In this document: in pieces, positions 1 to 5,058 of the stretch | Layout of the letters: each line of letters begins with the position of its first letter | How positions within the stretch are numbered: position 1 is the stretch's first letter | NCBI GenBank assembly: GCA_045591565.1 | Contig: JAZNTB010000098.1 | Span: 1 to 5,355 of the forward strand | DNA: 5,355 nucleotides | Direction of reading: 5' to 3' | DNA from: UBA1738 sp045591565 | GTDB lineage: Bacteria > Bacillota > Clostridia > UBA1381 | Program-made: the position numbers and the translations under genes | The notes under the pieces: model-generated | Database searches by the model: none | Told to the model about the DNA's origin: nothing | Seen by the model: the letters and a program-made list of their open reading frames with translations, nothing else

Positions 1-63
1 AGGTACTATGTAAAGAAGGATACCTCAAGGCTGACCGGAATCACAGACGGATTTGAGATATAA
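1..63 (+). CDS. C-terminal end of an unidentified rightward gene (partial)
   Basis: The first reading frame is open from base 1 to a TAA at 61-63 and gives 20 residues ending in LTGITDGFEI. The start lies outside the window. It is read as a gene end because a strong hairpin terminator begins 20 bases after the stop. At least one other frame is open across most of the same short stretch, so the frame choice is not proven. The fragment carries no motif that I recognise, and no function is offered. Confidence 0.45.
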   Translation, partial: RYYVKKDTSRLTGITDGFEI

Positions 64-82
64 AAGAATCCTAAACACCAAA

Positions 83-122
83 ATACACCCTGAGAATTGA
101 GACTCAGGGTGTATCAAATTTT
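83..122 (+). terminator. Intrinsic terminator of the leftmost gene
   Basis: A perfect 12-bp stem, ATACACCCTGAG (83-94) against CTCAGGGTGTAT (103-114), has an 8-base loop and is followed by CAAATTTT. The T-run is short and begins a few bases after the stem. The stem strength and its place just after the stop at 61-63 support a rightward terminator. Confidence 0.75.
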
Positions 123-127
123 GATAC

Positions 128-364
128 AGAGTAAACAAAGAAAAAAGGAATTATATTTTGGAGAAAATATTCTGCGAGAATTAAAAAATATTCTTGCAGA
201 ATTGCTCTCTACAACCAAAATCGGCAGAATTAGCGAAATCAAGTGATGCTAAAATGATGATGTAGCAGACGGAATCGTTAGAAACGGATGCGACCGTATG
301 CGAAATTGATGCTCATTTTAAGCAATTGTGTTGAAACATAAGACCGCGCACCATTTTATTGAAT
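128..364. other. Gene-free spacer with short direct and inverted repeats
   Basis: No convincing gene was found between the left terminator and the tRNA terminator. All frames are short or lack a start codon with a ribosome binding site. What it holds: two 18-bp direct copies of AAATATTCT...AGAATT at 165-182 and 186-203, which match at 15 of 18 positions with a 21-bp period; a related GCAGAATT at 224-231; the hexamer ATGCGA twice (288-293 and 298-303); and an inverted repeat TGCTAAAATGA (247-257) against TCATTTTAAGCA (313-324) with one bulged base. It could be ordinary spacer, a decayed gene or an untranslated RNA. The sequence alone does not decide. Confidence 0.5.
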
Positions 365-409
365 AACAGAAAAACGGCTTAAACACAAGGTTTAAGCCGT
401 TTTTCTGTT
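365..409. terminator. Two-way terminator after tRNA-Trp
   Basis: This is a perfect 20-bp inverted repeat, arms 365-384 and 390-409, with a 5-base loop (ACAAG). The GC-rich core ACGGCTTAAAC/GTTTAAGCCGT is flanked by A5 on the left and T5 on the right. Either strand therefore makes a hairpin followed by a U-run. On the minus strand it follows the tRNA directly, and the outermost arm base (409) is the last A of the encoded CCA end. On the plus strand it would stop any readthrough from the left. Confidence 0.9.
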
Positions 410-484
410 GGCAGGGGTACAAGGACTCGAACCTTGGGCACACGGTTTTGGAGACCGTTGCTCTACCAACTGAGCTACACCCCT
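409..484 (-). tRNA. tRNA-Trp, anticodon CCA
   Basis: The reverse complement folds into a complete 76-base cloverleaf. The acceptor stem is AGGGGTG with TACCCCT. The D stem is GCTC/GAGC with loop AGTTGGTA. The anticodon stem is ACGGT/ACCGT with loop CTCCAAA, so the anticodon is CCA (plus-strand 449-451). The variable region is GTGCC, and the T stem is CAAGG/CCTTG with loop TTCGAGT. The discriminator is G73, the usual base for bacterial tRNA-Trp, and the 3' CCA is encoded at 409-411. It reads UGG codons. It stands alone, with its own promoter just upstream and a terminator abutting its 3' end, so it looks like a single-gene transcript. Confidence 0.98.
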
Positions 485-502
485 AAATTTAACTGCCTTA
501 TC

Positions 503-531
503 AGTATATCACATTGCAATCTGTTTGTCAA
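503..531 (-). promoter_or_regulatory. Sigma-A promoter of tRNA-Trp
   Basis: On the minus strand a perfect TTGACA (526-531) is followed by a 17-bp spacer and TATACT (503-508). A TGA directly before the -10 gives an extended -10. Transcription would start near 496, about a dozen bases before the mature tRNA 5' end at 484, as expected for a strong stable-RNA promoter. Confidence 0.88.
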
Positions 532-564
532 CATATTTTTCCTCTTTAAATCTATTTTTTTGTC

Positions 565-597
565 TAAAAAAGCATCACCCGAAATCAGGTGATGCTT
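565..597 (-). terminator. Terminator of the LOG-lipoprotein operon
   Basis: On the minus strand AAGCATCACC (588-597) pairs with GGTGATGCTT (570-579) around an 8-base loop. A run of Ts follows, from the A-run at 565-571. It begins 6 bases past the lipoprotein stop codon. A second T-rich run lies further on at the complement of 553-561. Confidence 0.9.
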
Positions 598-602
598 CTT
601 TC

Positions 603-1157
603 TTATTCATTTGTTTTAAATGTTCCGGCAATTTGGGCAAGTGTCTCTGAAAGTGATTCTCTTGCTCTTTTGGGATATTTCCACGAAACGATATATGTGT
701 CTGCCCCATGCGGCACAACCTTAAACCATAACTCATCCCCATCAAGCTCTGTCCCGACAAGCGGTTCTCCAGTCAAGTCCTCAAAAATATAATCGTCATT
801 TTCCCTGAGAAATGCACTGCGTGCCGCTTGTTCGGTTGTGTTTTTGTAAAGCCAGACCATAACCTCCGCATTATCATTTGTTACACTTTCCCAATGTTCC
901 TCATACACGCCGTCATCAAAATCACGCTCGTATCTGAACCCCGAGTCCGGAATATAGATTGAATATCCGTCTCCCTGATAAAGGGTTGCCTCAACAAGCT
1001 CTTTTTCACCGTCTGAATGGATGGTGAGATTGACTTTCTCTGCCCTGTCTACCGGATTGTCTTGCGGAGAATTATTTTCTCCCGCAGTTCCGCATCCTGA
1101 TACAGATACCGCCAAAATAACCGCACCCAAAACCAAAAATATATTCTTTACTTTCAT
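603..1157 (-). CDS. Small secreted lipoprotein of unknown function
   Basis: The 184-aa product has a classic lipoprotein signal peptide: basic MKVK, a hydrophobic core (residues 5-19), then the lipobox V-S-G-C with Cys22 as the likely lipidated residue. A short, Asn/Pro/Asp-rich tether follows (about 24-40). The mature part (about 45-184) is acidic and mixed in character, with aromatic clusters such as YQGDGYSIYIP (60-70) and VSWKYPKRARESL (157-169). This suggests a small alpha/beta domain held outside the membrane; a PsbP/DcrB-like fold is possible but unproven. No catalytic motif was recognised. The start is supported by AAGGAG (plus-strand 1165-1170) with a 7-base spacer. It lies 21 bp downstream of the LOG gene and shares its terminator, so the two are probably one operon. 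That it is a lipoprotein is well supported; its role is unknown. Confidence 0.9.
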   Translation of the reverse strand: MKVKNIFLVLGAVILAVSVSGCGTAGENNSPQDNPVDRAEKVNLTIHSDGEKELVEATLYQGDGYSIYIPDSGFRYERDFDDGVYEEHWESVTNDNAEVMVWLYKNTTEQAARSAFLRENDDYIFEDLTGEPLVGTELDGDELWFKVVPHGADTYIVSWKYPKRARESLSETLAQIAGTFKTNE

Positions 1158-1178
1158 AGGAACACTCCTTTTTCAATA

Positions 1179-1763
1179 TTACTTAACTTTAATGTTCTTA
1201 AAATTAAGTATATCAAGATCAACAGGTTTATATTCCTCTAAATAATCAAGCATTTCATCGCTGTTATCAAATATACGGTAAAGATCCTTGCACTCTTCTT
1301 TCACAAAATTTGTGCTGATTGCCTTTTCCATCATCTTTAGAAGGTCATCAAAATATCCGTTTACATTATAAATAGCAATTGCCTTTGTATGGCGTGACAG
1401 CTGTTTTAGTGTCAGTATTTCAAAGAACTCATCAAATGTTCCTATTCCTCCCGGTGCCATGATAAACGCATCTGCCCGCTCTTCAAGCATTTTTTTACGC
1501 TCGCGCATGGTTTCCGGTCTGACCAGTTCATCGCACTCTTCAAAAATCATACCGTCTACATTGAAAAAGCCCGGAGCAATTCCAATAACCTTTCCGCCGC
1601 CTGCTTTCACGCCTCTTGCAGACGCTCCCATAACACCTTCGGCTCCCGCCCCAAAAACAAGGGTATGCCCTCTTTGGGCCATATCACAGCCCATATTTTC
1701 TATTGCGTCTATAAATGATTTATCAATAAGATTACTTGATGCCCCGTATACACAAATATTCAT
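1179..1763 (-). CDS. LOG-family nucleotide 5'-monophosphate phosphoribohydrolase (TIGR00730 type)
   Basis: The 194-aa length is usual for the Lonely-Guy family. The nucleotide-binding fold opens with MNICVYGASS and continues with the glycine-rich FGAGAEGVMG (37-46). The family signature is present as MRERK (86-90) and PGGIGTFDEFFE (104-115), which hold the Arg, Gly and catalytic Glu positions of this family. Known members cleave the N-glycosidic bond of cytokinin riboside monophosphates or AMP, giving a free base and ribose 5-phosphate. In bacteria the natural substrate is often unknown and many members are annotated as 'lysine decarboxylase' by error. It should be cytosolic, as no signal peptide is seen. 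The ATG is preceded by GAGGTGA (plus-strand 1768-1774), about 4 bases away. The alcohol dehydrogenase lies 66 bp upstream on the same strand with no terminator between, and the lipoprotein follows after 21 bp. The family call is firm; the substrate is not shown. Confidence 0.93.
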   Translation of the reverse strand: MNICVYGASSNLIDKSFIDAIENMGCDMAQRGHTLVFGAGAEGVMGASARGVKAGGGKVIGIAPGFFNVDGMIFEECDELVRPETMRERKKMLEERADAFIMAPGGIGTFDEFFEILTLKQLSRHTKAIAIYNVNGYFDDLLKMMEKAISTNFVKEECKDLYRIFDNSDEMLDYLEEYKPVDLDILNFKNIKVK

Positions 1764-1799
1764 ATACTCACCTCTAACCTTTCTGCCTGTAATAATACT

Positions 1800-1828
1800 A
1801 TTATATACAAATTACCGATAATAAAACC
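1800..1828 (-). promoter_or_regulatory. Possible promoter before the LOG gene
   Basis: A perfect TATAAT (plus-strand 1800-1805) lies about 36 bases before the LOG start on the minus strand. No good -35 box lies at the right distance; the best is GGTTTT at 1823-1828. It may be an internal promoter, with readthrough from the dehydrogenase also possible. Confidence 0.35.
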
Positions 1829-1829
1829 C

Positions 1830-2975
1830 TTATTCATACATATGTTCCAAAATTGCCTCGACTTCAAGCTTGGTAGGCACTCTTGGATTTGTCTTTGTGC
1901 AGGCGTCATTTATTGCAGACTCTGCCATTCTGTCGATTGCATTATAGTATTCATTTCTATCAATGTTGCACTGGGAAATCGAAAGCGGCATATTCATTTC
2001 CTTCATCAGGAACTGGATATAACTGACCAACGCACGAACAGTAGTGATTTCATTAAAGTTATTCACTCCCAAAAGCTTCGCCGCATTCACATATTTCTTA
2101 ACGCACGGATGATATGTAGGCTTACTCTTTGAGTGTTTGTTTATATCGGCGTTATACTCTATCAAATGCGGCAAAACCATCGCATTTGCTCTTCCGTGCG
2201 GAATATGGAACTGCGCTCCGATAGCATGTGCGATGCCGTGGTTGAGTCCCAAAGATGCCGAATTAAATGCAAGTCCTGCAAGGCAGGATGCGACATGCAT
2301 CTTCTTGCGAGCATGCGTGTCATTATTATCAAGATATGAACGCAAAAGGAATGTTCCGCAGATTTCAATTGCTTTTTCCGCAAGTGCATTAGAAAATTCG
2401 TTATTTTCTGTGCTGACATATGCCTCAAGCGCATGAGTCAAAACATCCATACCTGTATCTGCCGTGACTGTTGCAGGGACGCTTTTTACAAGATCCGCAT
2501 CAAGAATAGCCTCGGTTGGAAGCAAATCCTCCGACACAAGCGGGAACTTAACACCTCTTTGTGAGTCGGTCACAACAGCAAAGCTTGTTACTTCGCTTCC
2601 CGTTCCGCTTGTTGTAGGGATCGCAATAAGTGCGGTGTCATTATTTCCTGTAACCTTGCGCGCAAACTCGCGTATTGCCTTCGCTTCATCAAGCGCACTG
2701 CCTCCGCCTATCGCAATTATACACTCAGGTACATATGCCACCATCTTTTCCACGCCGGCAGTAATCTTTTCAATCGGCGGATCAGGTACAACATCGGTAA
2801 ATACATCAAACTCAATATTGGCATTTGTAAGACGATATGTAACACTCTGCAGCATACCACTCTTTTCAATAAACGGGTCTGTAATTATCAAAACCCGCTT
2901 ATACGGCAGTTCCTCGAGTCTATCAAGTGCATTATCACCAAAATATATTTTTGTTTTTATATCAAAGCTTTTCAT
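1830..2975 (-). CDS. Iron-containing alcohol dehydrogenase, PduQ/AdhE-C type
   Basis: This 381-aa protein is full length for group III (Fe-dependent) alcohol dehydrogenases, which interconvert aldehydes and alcohols with NAD(P)H in the cytosol. The N-terminal Rossmann-like half carries the GGGS nucleotide-binding motif at 90-93 in GGGSALDEAKAI, and PTTSGTGSEVTS at 120-131. The all-helical half carries the four expected metal ligands, Asp177, His181, His246 and His260, in DVLTHALEAYVS and NHGIAHAIG...PHGRANA. Spacing matches FucO closely. N-terminal wording (MKSFDIKTKIYFG) and the central KFPLVSEDLLP block resemble 1-propanol dehydrogenase PduQ, but no microcompartment genes are nearby, so the physiological aldehyde is open. 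The start is fixed: an in-frame TAA sits immediately before the ATG. The ribosome binding site is weak, AAAGG about 13 bases upstream. It is divergent from malQ. Confidence 0.95.
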   Translation of the reverse strand: MKSFDIKTKIYFGDNALDRLEELPYKRVLIITDPFIEKSGMLQSVTYRLTNANIEFDVFTDVVPDPPIEKITAGVEKMVAYVPECIIAIGGGSALDEAKAIREFARKVTGNNDTALIAIPTTSGTGSEVTSFAVVTDSQRGVKFPLVSEDLLPTEAILDADLVKSVPATVTADTGMDVLTHALEAYVSTENNEFSNALAEKAIEICGTFLLRSYLDNNDTHARKKMHVASCLAGLAFNSASLGLNHGIAHAIGAQFHIPHGRANAMVLPHLIEYNADINKHSKSKPTYHPCVKKYVNAAKLLGVNNFNEITTVRALVSYIQFLMKEMNMPLSISQCNIDRNEYYNAIDRMAESAINDACTKTNPRVPTKLEVEAILEHMYE

Positions 2976-3019
2976 TTAACATTTGATGCCTTTCTGTAAA
3001 ATTATAGTATATCAACTTA

Positions 3020-3048
3020 ATTTTACTATATTTTATTAAAAAATTCAA
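3020..3048 (-). promoter_or_regulatory. Promoter of the alcohol dehydrogenase
   Basis: On the minus strand TTGAAT (3043-3048) and TAAAAT (3020-3025) are separated by exactly 17 bp. An inverted repeat TATAGTA (3003-3009)/TACTATA (3024-3030) overlaps the -10 and the predicted start site and could be an operator. The tract is so AT-rich that chance is a fair alternative. Confidence 0.6.
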
Positions 3049-3055
3049 TATTTTT

Positions 3056-3084
3056 TTGATTTTTATTTAACGATATGCTATAAT
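3056..3084 (+). promoter_or_regulatory. Sigma-A promoter of malQ
   Basis: TTGATT (3056-3061), a 17-bp spacer and a perfect TATAAT (3079-3084) with TGC directly before it, giving an extended -10. The predicted start is near 3091, leaving an untranslated leader of about 28 bases that carries the ribosome binding site. Confidence 0.8.
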
Positions 3085-3118
3085 GTTATGGTAGATTTAT
3101 ATTATAGGAGTTGTCTTA

Positions 3119-4579
3119 ATGAGAAAAGCAGGAATACTCATGCACATCACCAGCCTCCCCTCCGATTACGGCATTGGAACAATGGGTGATGCGGCATATA
3201 GGTTTATTGATTTTTTAAAGCAGTCAGGGCAAAGTTTCTGGCAGATTTTACCCCTGTCCCCAACCGATGATAATAATTCTCCATACAGCAGTCCAAGCGC
3301 CTTTGCCGGAAATCCGCTCCTTATCGACCTCGATATGCTAAAGTCAGACGGGCTTTTGACAGAAAGCGATCTTGACGGCATATTCTTTGGTGACAGCAAA
3401 GACAAGGTTGATTATGATGCAGTAAAGGCTTACAAATATGACCTTTTAAAAACAGCATTTTCGCGTTTTTCCGTGACACCGGAATATACCTCTTTTGACT
3501 CTGAAAACAGTCATTGGCTTGACAACTATGCCCTTTACACCGCAGTAAAGGAACACTTTTGCGGCAAGCCATGGTATGAGTGGGAGAACGGCATAAGAAA
3601 CTGTCTTTTGGCATCTATAAAGGAATATACGGACAAACTATGGGAAAGCATCTCCTTTATTAAGTTTCAGCAATATATTTTCTACCGCCAATGGACGGCA
3701 CTAAAAAGCTATGCAAATACAAACGGAATTAAAATAATCGGCGACATACCGATTTATGTTTCCCTTGATTCAAGTGATGTCTGGACACAAAGGCGTCTTT
3801 TCTGGCTCGATAAGGACGGAACACCTCAACAAGTCGCCGGTTGCCCGCCGGATGCCTTTTCCGAGTCCGGACAGCTATGGGGCAATCCTCTCTATAACTG
3901 GAATGTAATGAAGCATGACGGATATAAATGGTGGACAGAACGCATAGAGGCTTGCATGAAGCTTTATGATGTAATCCGCATCGACCACTTCCGTGGCTTT
4001 GAGTCCTACTATGCAATTCCGTTCGGCGACAAAGACGCTCGTGGCGGAAGCTGGAAAAAGGGGCCTGGTATGGCTCTCTTTTCTGCAATCAAACGCAAGC
4101 TGCCTGATGCACAGATTATTGCAGAGGATTTGGGATATATCACCGATGATGTGCGTGCTCTTCTTACAAATTGCGGTTTCCCGGGGATGAAGGTTCTTCA
4201 ATTTGCTTTTGACCCATATAACGATAATCCGTATCTCCCGTATAATTATCCTGAAAACTGTATTGCTTATACCGGAACCCATGACAATGATACGCTGGTT
4301 GGATGGTATCAAAACGAAACAAACAAGGAATTTATCCGTGACTATCTGAATGTCGGCACCGACGATTTGGTTCCTGTTGCCATGGTGCGTACAATTCTTG
4401 CAAGCCGTGCCAAGCTTGCCGTAATACCCTTGCAGGATTATCTCGGATATGGAGAGCGTATGAACACCCCGTCTACCGCTAACAAGGAAAACTGGAGCTG
4501 GCGTATACGAAAAGACTTGCTGCACGATGGTGTTATATACCACATAAACCATCTCACAAAACTCTATAAGCGAAGCTAA
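3119..4579 (+). CDS. malQ: 4-alpha-glucanotransferase (amylomaltase, GH77)
   Basis: Cytosolic disproportionating enzyme that moves alpha-1,4-glucan segments between malto-oligosaccharides, releasing glucose and building longer chains. It acts in maltodextrin and glycogen use. The 486-aa length is typical of the short bacterial amylomaltases. The N-terminus has the family opening with ITSLPS and GIGTMGDAA, then WQILPLSPTD (41-50) and SPYSSPSAFAGNP (54-66). The three GH77 catalytic residues are present: nucleophile Asp289 in IRIDHFRGFE, acid/base Glu336 in IIAEDLGY and Asp389 in YTGTHDNDT. The flexible loop region GCPPDAFSESGQLWGNPLYNW is at 241-261, and the C-terminal NTPSTANKENWSWR at 449-462. 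The start is supported by AGGAG (3106-3110) with an 8-base spacer. No phosphorylase or glucan transporter gene lies within the window, so it appears as a single-gene transcript, divergent from the alcohol dehydrogenase and ending at the hairpin at 4605-4655. Confidence 0.98.
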   Translation: MRKAGILMHITSLPSDYGIGTMGDAAYRFIDFLKQSGQSFWQILPLSPTDDNNSPYSSPSAFAGNPLLIDLDMLKSDGLLTESDLDGIFFGDSKDKVDYDAVKAYKYDLLKTAFSRFSVTPEYTSFDSENSHWLDNYALYTAVKEHFCGKPWYEWENGIRNCLLASIKEYTDKLWESISFIKFQQYIFYRQWTALKSYANTNGIKIIGDIPIYVSLDSSDVWTQRRLFWLDKDGTPQQVAGCPPDAFSESGQLWGNPLYNWNVMKHDGYKWWTERIEACMKLYDVIRIDHFRGFESYYAIPFGDKDARGGSWKKGPGMALFSAIKRKLPDAQIIAEDLGYITDDVRALLTNCGFPGMKVLQFAFDPYNDNPYLPYNYPENCIAYTGTHDNDTLVGWYQNETNKEFIRDYLNVGTDDLVPVAMVRTILASRAKLAVIPLQDYLGYGERMNTPSTANKENWSWRIRKDLLHDGVIYHINHLTKLYKRS

Positions 4580-4604
4580 AATTCATCTCAATAGCACATA
4601 ATAA

Positions 4605-4655
4605 AACCCCGTACACTCGCTGCCTGTCCGGCAGTTTGTGAACGGGGGATTTTTG
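4605..4655. terminator. Two-way terminator between malQ and the small gene
   Basis: A composite stem: CCCCGT (4607-4612) with ACGGGG (4642-4647), an A/A mismatch, CAC (4614-4616) with GTG (4638-4640), then CTGCC (4620-4624) with GGCAG (4630-4634). T-runs follow in both directions: TTTTT at 4650-4654 on the plus strand, and the complement of AAAA at 4603-4606 on the minus strand. It serves the convergent malQ and the 46-aa gene. Confidence 0.88.
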
Positions 4656-4664
4656 TGGACACTT

Positions 4665-4805
4665 TTATTTGCCTGACATCTGCTTTTCAATCATCAGTGC
4701 CTTTTCTACCAGCTCAGGAGCTGACAGGTCATGAAAATTATTTCTGTTAATAAACGCGTCTAACTCTCTTCTCAATTCTTTACTTTTATCGACATAAGCA
4801 ATCAT
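4665..4805 (-). CDS. Small 46-aa protein of unknown function
   Basis: The minus strand encodes a 46-residue protein from MIAYVDKSKE to KQMSGK. It is too short for many gene finders, but its signals are complete. It has a TTGACA-17-TAAATT promoter (4836-4864), AAGGAG (plus-strand 4815-4820) 9 bases before the ATG, and a strong terminator 10 bases past the stop. An ATG at 4810-4812 is in another frame and too close to the ribosome binding site. The sequence reads as two charged helices, SKELRRELDAFIN (8-20) and APELVEKALMIEKQM (29-43), joined by a turn. It has no signal peptide, Cys pair or membrane segment. Length and helix-turn-helix-like outline faintly recall Spo0E-type aspartyl-phosphate phosphatases, but their SQELD signature is absent (ALMIE here), so I do not assign that function. 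That it is a real gene is likely; its role is unknown. Confidence 0.78.
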   Translation of the reverse strand: MIAYVDKSKELRRELDAFINRNNFHDLSAPELVEKALMIEKQMSGK

Positions 4806-4835
4806 TTTTCATCGCTCCTTTCTTTTTTCAACATC

Positions 4836-4864
4836 AATTTATCACAATAATTTACGGCTGTCAA
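4836..4864 (-). promoter_or_regulatory. Sigma-A promoter of the 46-aa gene
   Basis: On the minus strand a perfect TTGACA (4859-4864), a 17-bp spacer and TAAATT (4836-4841) with TGA directly before the -10. From the TG element onward it matches the tRNA-Trp promoter at 12 of 14 bases. This suggests strong, growth-linked transcription of a very small gene. Confidence 0.8.
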
Positions 4865-4893
4865 TACGGTTTTACATTTTTTTCAAGAAATCG

Positions 4894-4984
4894 TTCGACG
4901 CCTTACGACAGCATTTCCGACCTTGCGATAAATTCTGATAAAACCTATATATTTCCCCTACTTTTCGAAGGGTTTGCCGTCGAA
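4894..4984. other. Spacer with nested inverted repeats, possible structured RNA
   Basis: TTCGACG (4894-4900) and CGTCGAA (4978-4984) are exact complements 77 bases apart. Inside, AAACC (4941-4945) pairs with GGTTT (4971-4975), enclosing the small hairpin CTT-TTCG-AAG (4961-4970). On the minus strand the other half carries two similar GNRA-type hairpin segments, ATCGCAAGGT (4922-4931) and GTCGTAAGGC (4900-4909). The arrangement could be a folded RNA on either strand, but no promoter was found for it and the helices are short. No known RNA family is matched with confidence. Confidence 0.25.
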
Positions 4985-4999
4985 TTTATTTTCCTTAAA

Positions 5000-5024
5000 A
5001 CCGACAAAATCGGTAGCTTTTTTT
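5000..5024 (+). terminator. Weak rightward terminator-like hairpin
   Basis: ACCGA (5000-5004) pairs with TCGGT (5010-5014) around CAAAA, followed by AGC and T7 (5018-5024). The 5-bp stem is short and the T-run starts three bases after it. It would matter only if something is transcribed rightward across 4865-5000, for which there is no clear promoter. Confidence 0.3.
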
Positions 5025-5025
5025 C

Positions 5026-5053
5026 AAAAAAATACCCTCCTTAAAAAGGAGGG
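5026..5053 (-). terminator. Terminator of the GtrA-like gene
   Basis: On the minus strand CCCTCCTT (5046-5053) pairs perfectly with AAGGAGGG (5035-5042) around a 3-base loop. TA and T7 follow, from the A-run at 5026-5032. The stem starts 5 bases after the stop codon at 5059-5061. Confidence 0.92.
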
Positions 5054-5058
5054 ATGTA

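Noticed and set aside
94..246. Rightward open frame of about 50 codons running through the left spacer
   Set aside because: It has no ATG, only GTG/TTG candidates without a ribosome binding site, and it begins inside a terminator stem. No family resemblance was seen.
1791..1805. AT-only inverted repeat between the dehydrogenase and LOG genes as a terminator
   Set aside because: TAATA/TATTA stem with no GC and no T-run; too weak to end transcription.
2464..2979. 171-codon plus-strand frame opposite the alcohol dehydrogenase
   Set aside because: It is antisense to a well-supported enzyme gene with intact motifs, Ser/Ile-rich as expected of a shadow frame.
3875..4552. 225-codon open frame on the minus strand opposite malQ
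   Set aside because: It lies wholly antisense to a gene with all catalytic motifs, has no matching family features and no ribosome binding site of note; it is a shadow of the malQ codon pattern.
4871..4987. Minus-strand stop-free stretch of about 38 codons, ending ASNDFLKKM, upstream of the 46-aa gene
   Set aside because: It has no ATG/GTG/TTG start before its body; only an ATT codon follows an AAGGA. The length is within chance for this composition, and it overlaps the inverted-repeat structure.
4921..4990. c-di-GMP-I (GEMM) riboswitch on the minus strand
   Set aside because: GGCAAACC and the following CGAAA hairpin with GGGG resemble the 5' half, but the conserved ACGCAAAGCC segment and second stem are not found, and no downstream gene is placed for control.
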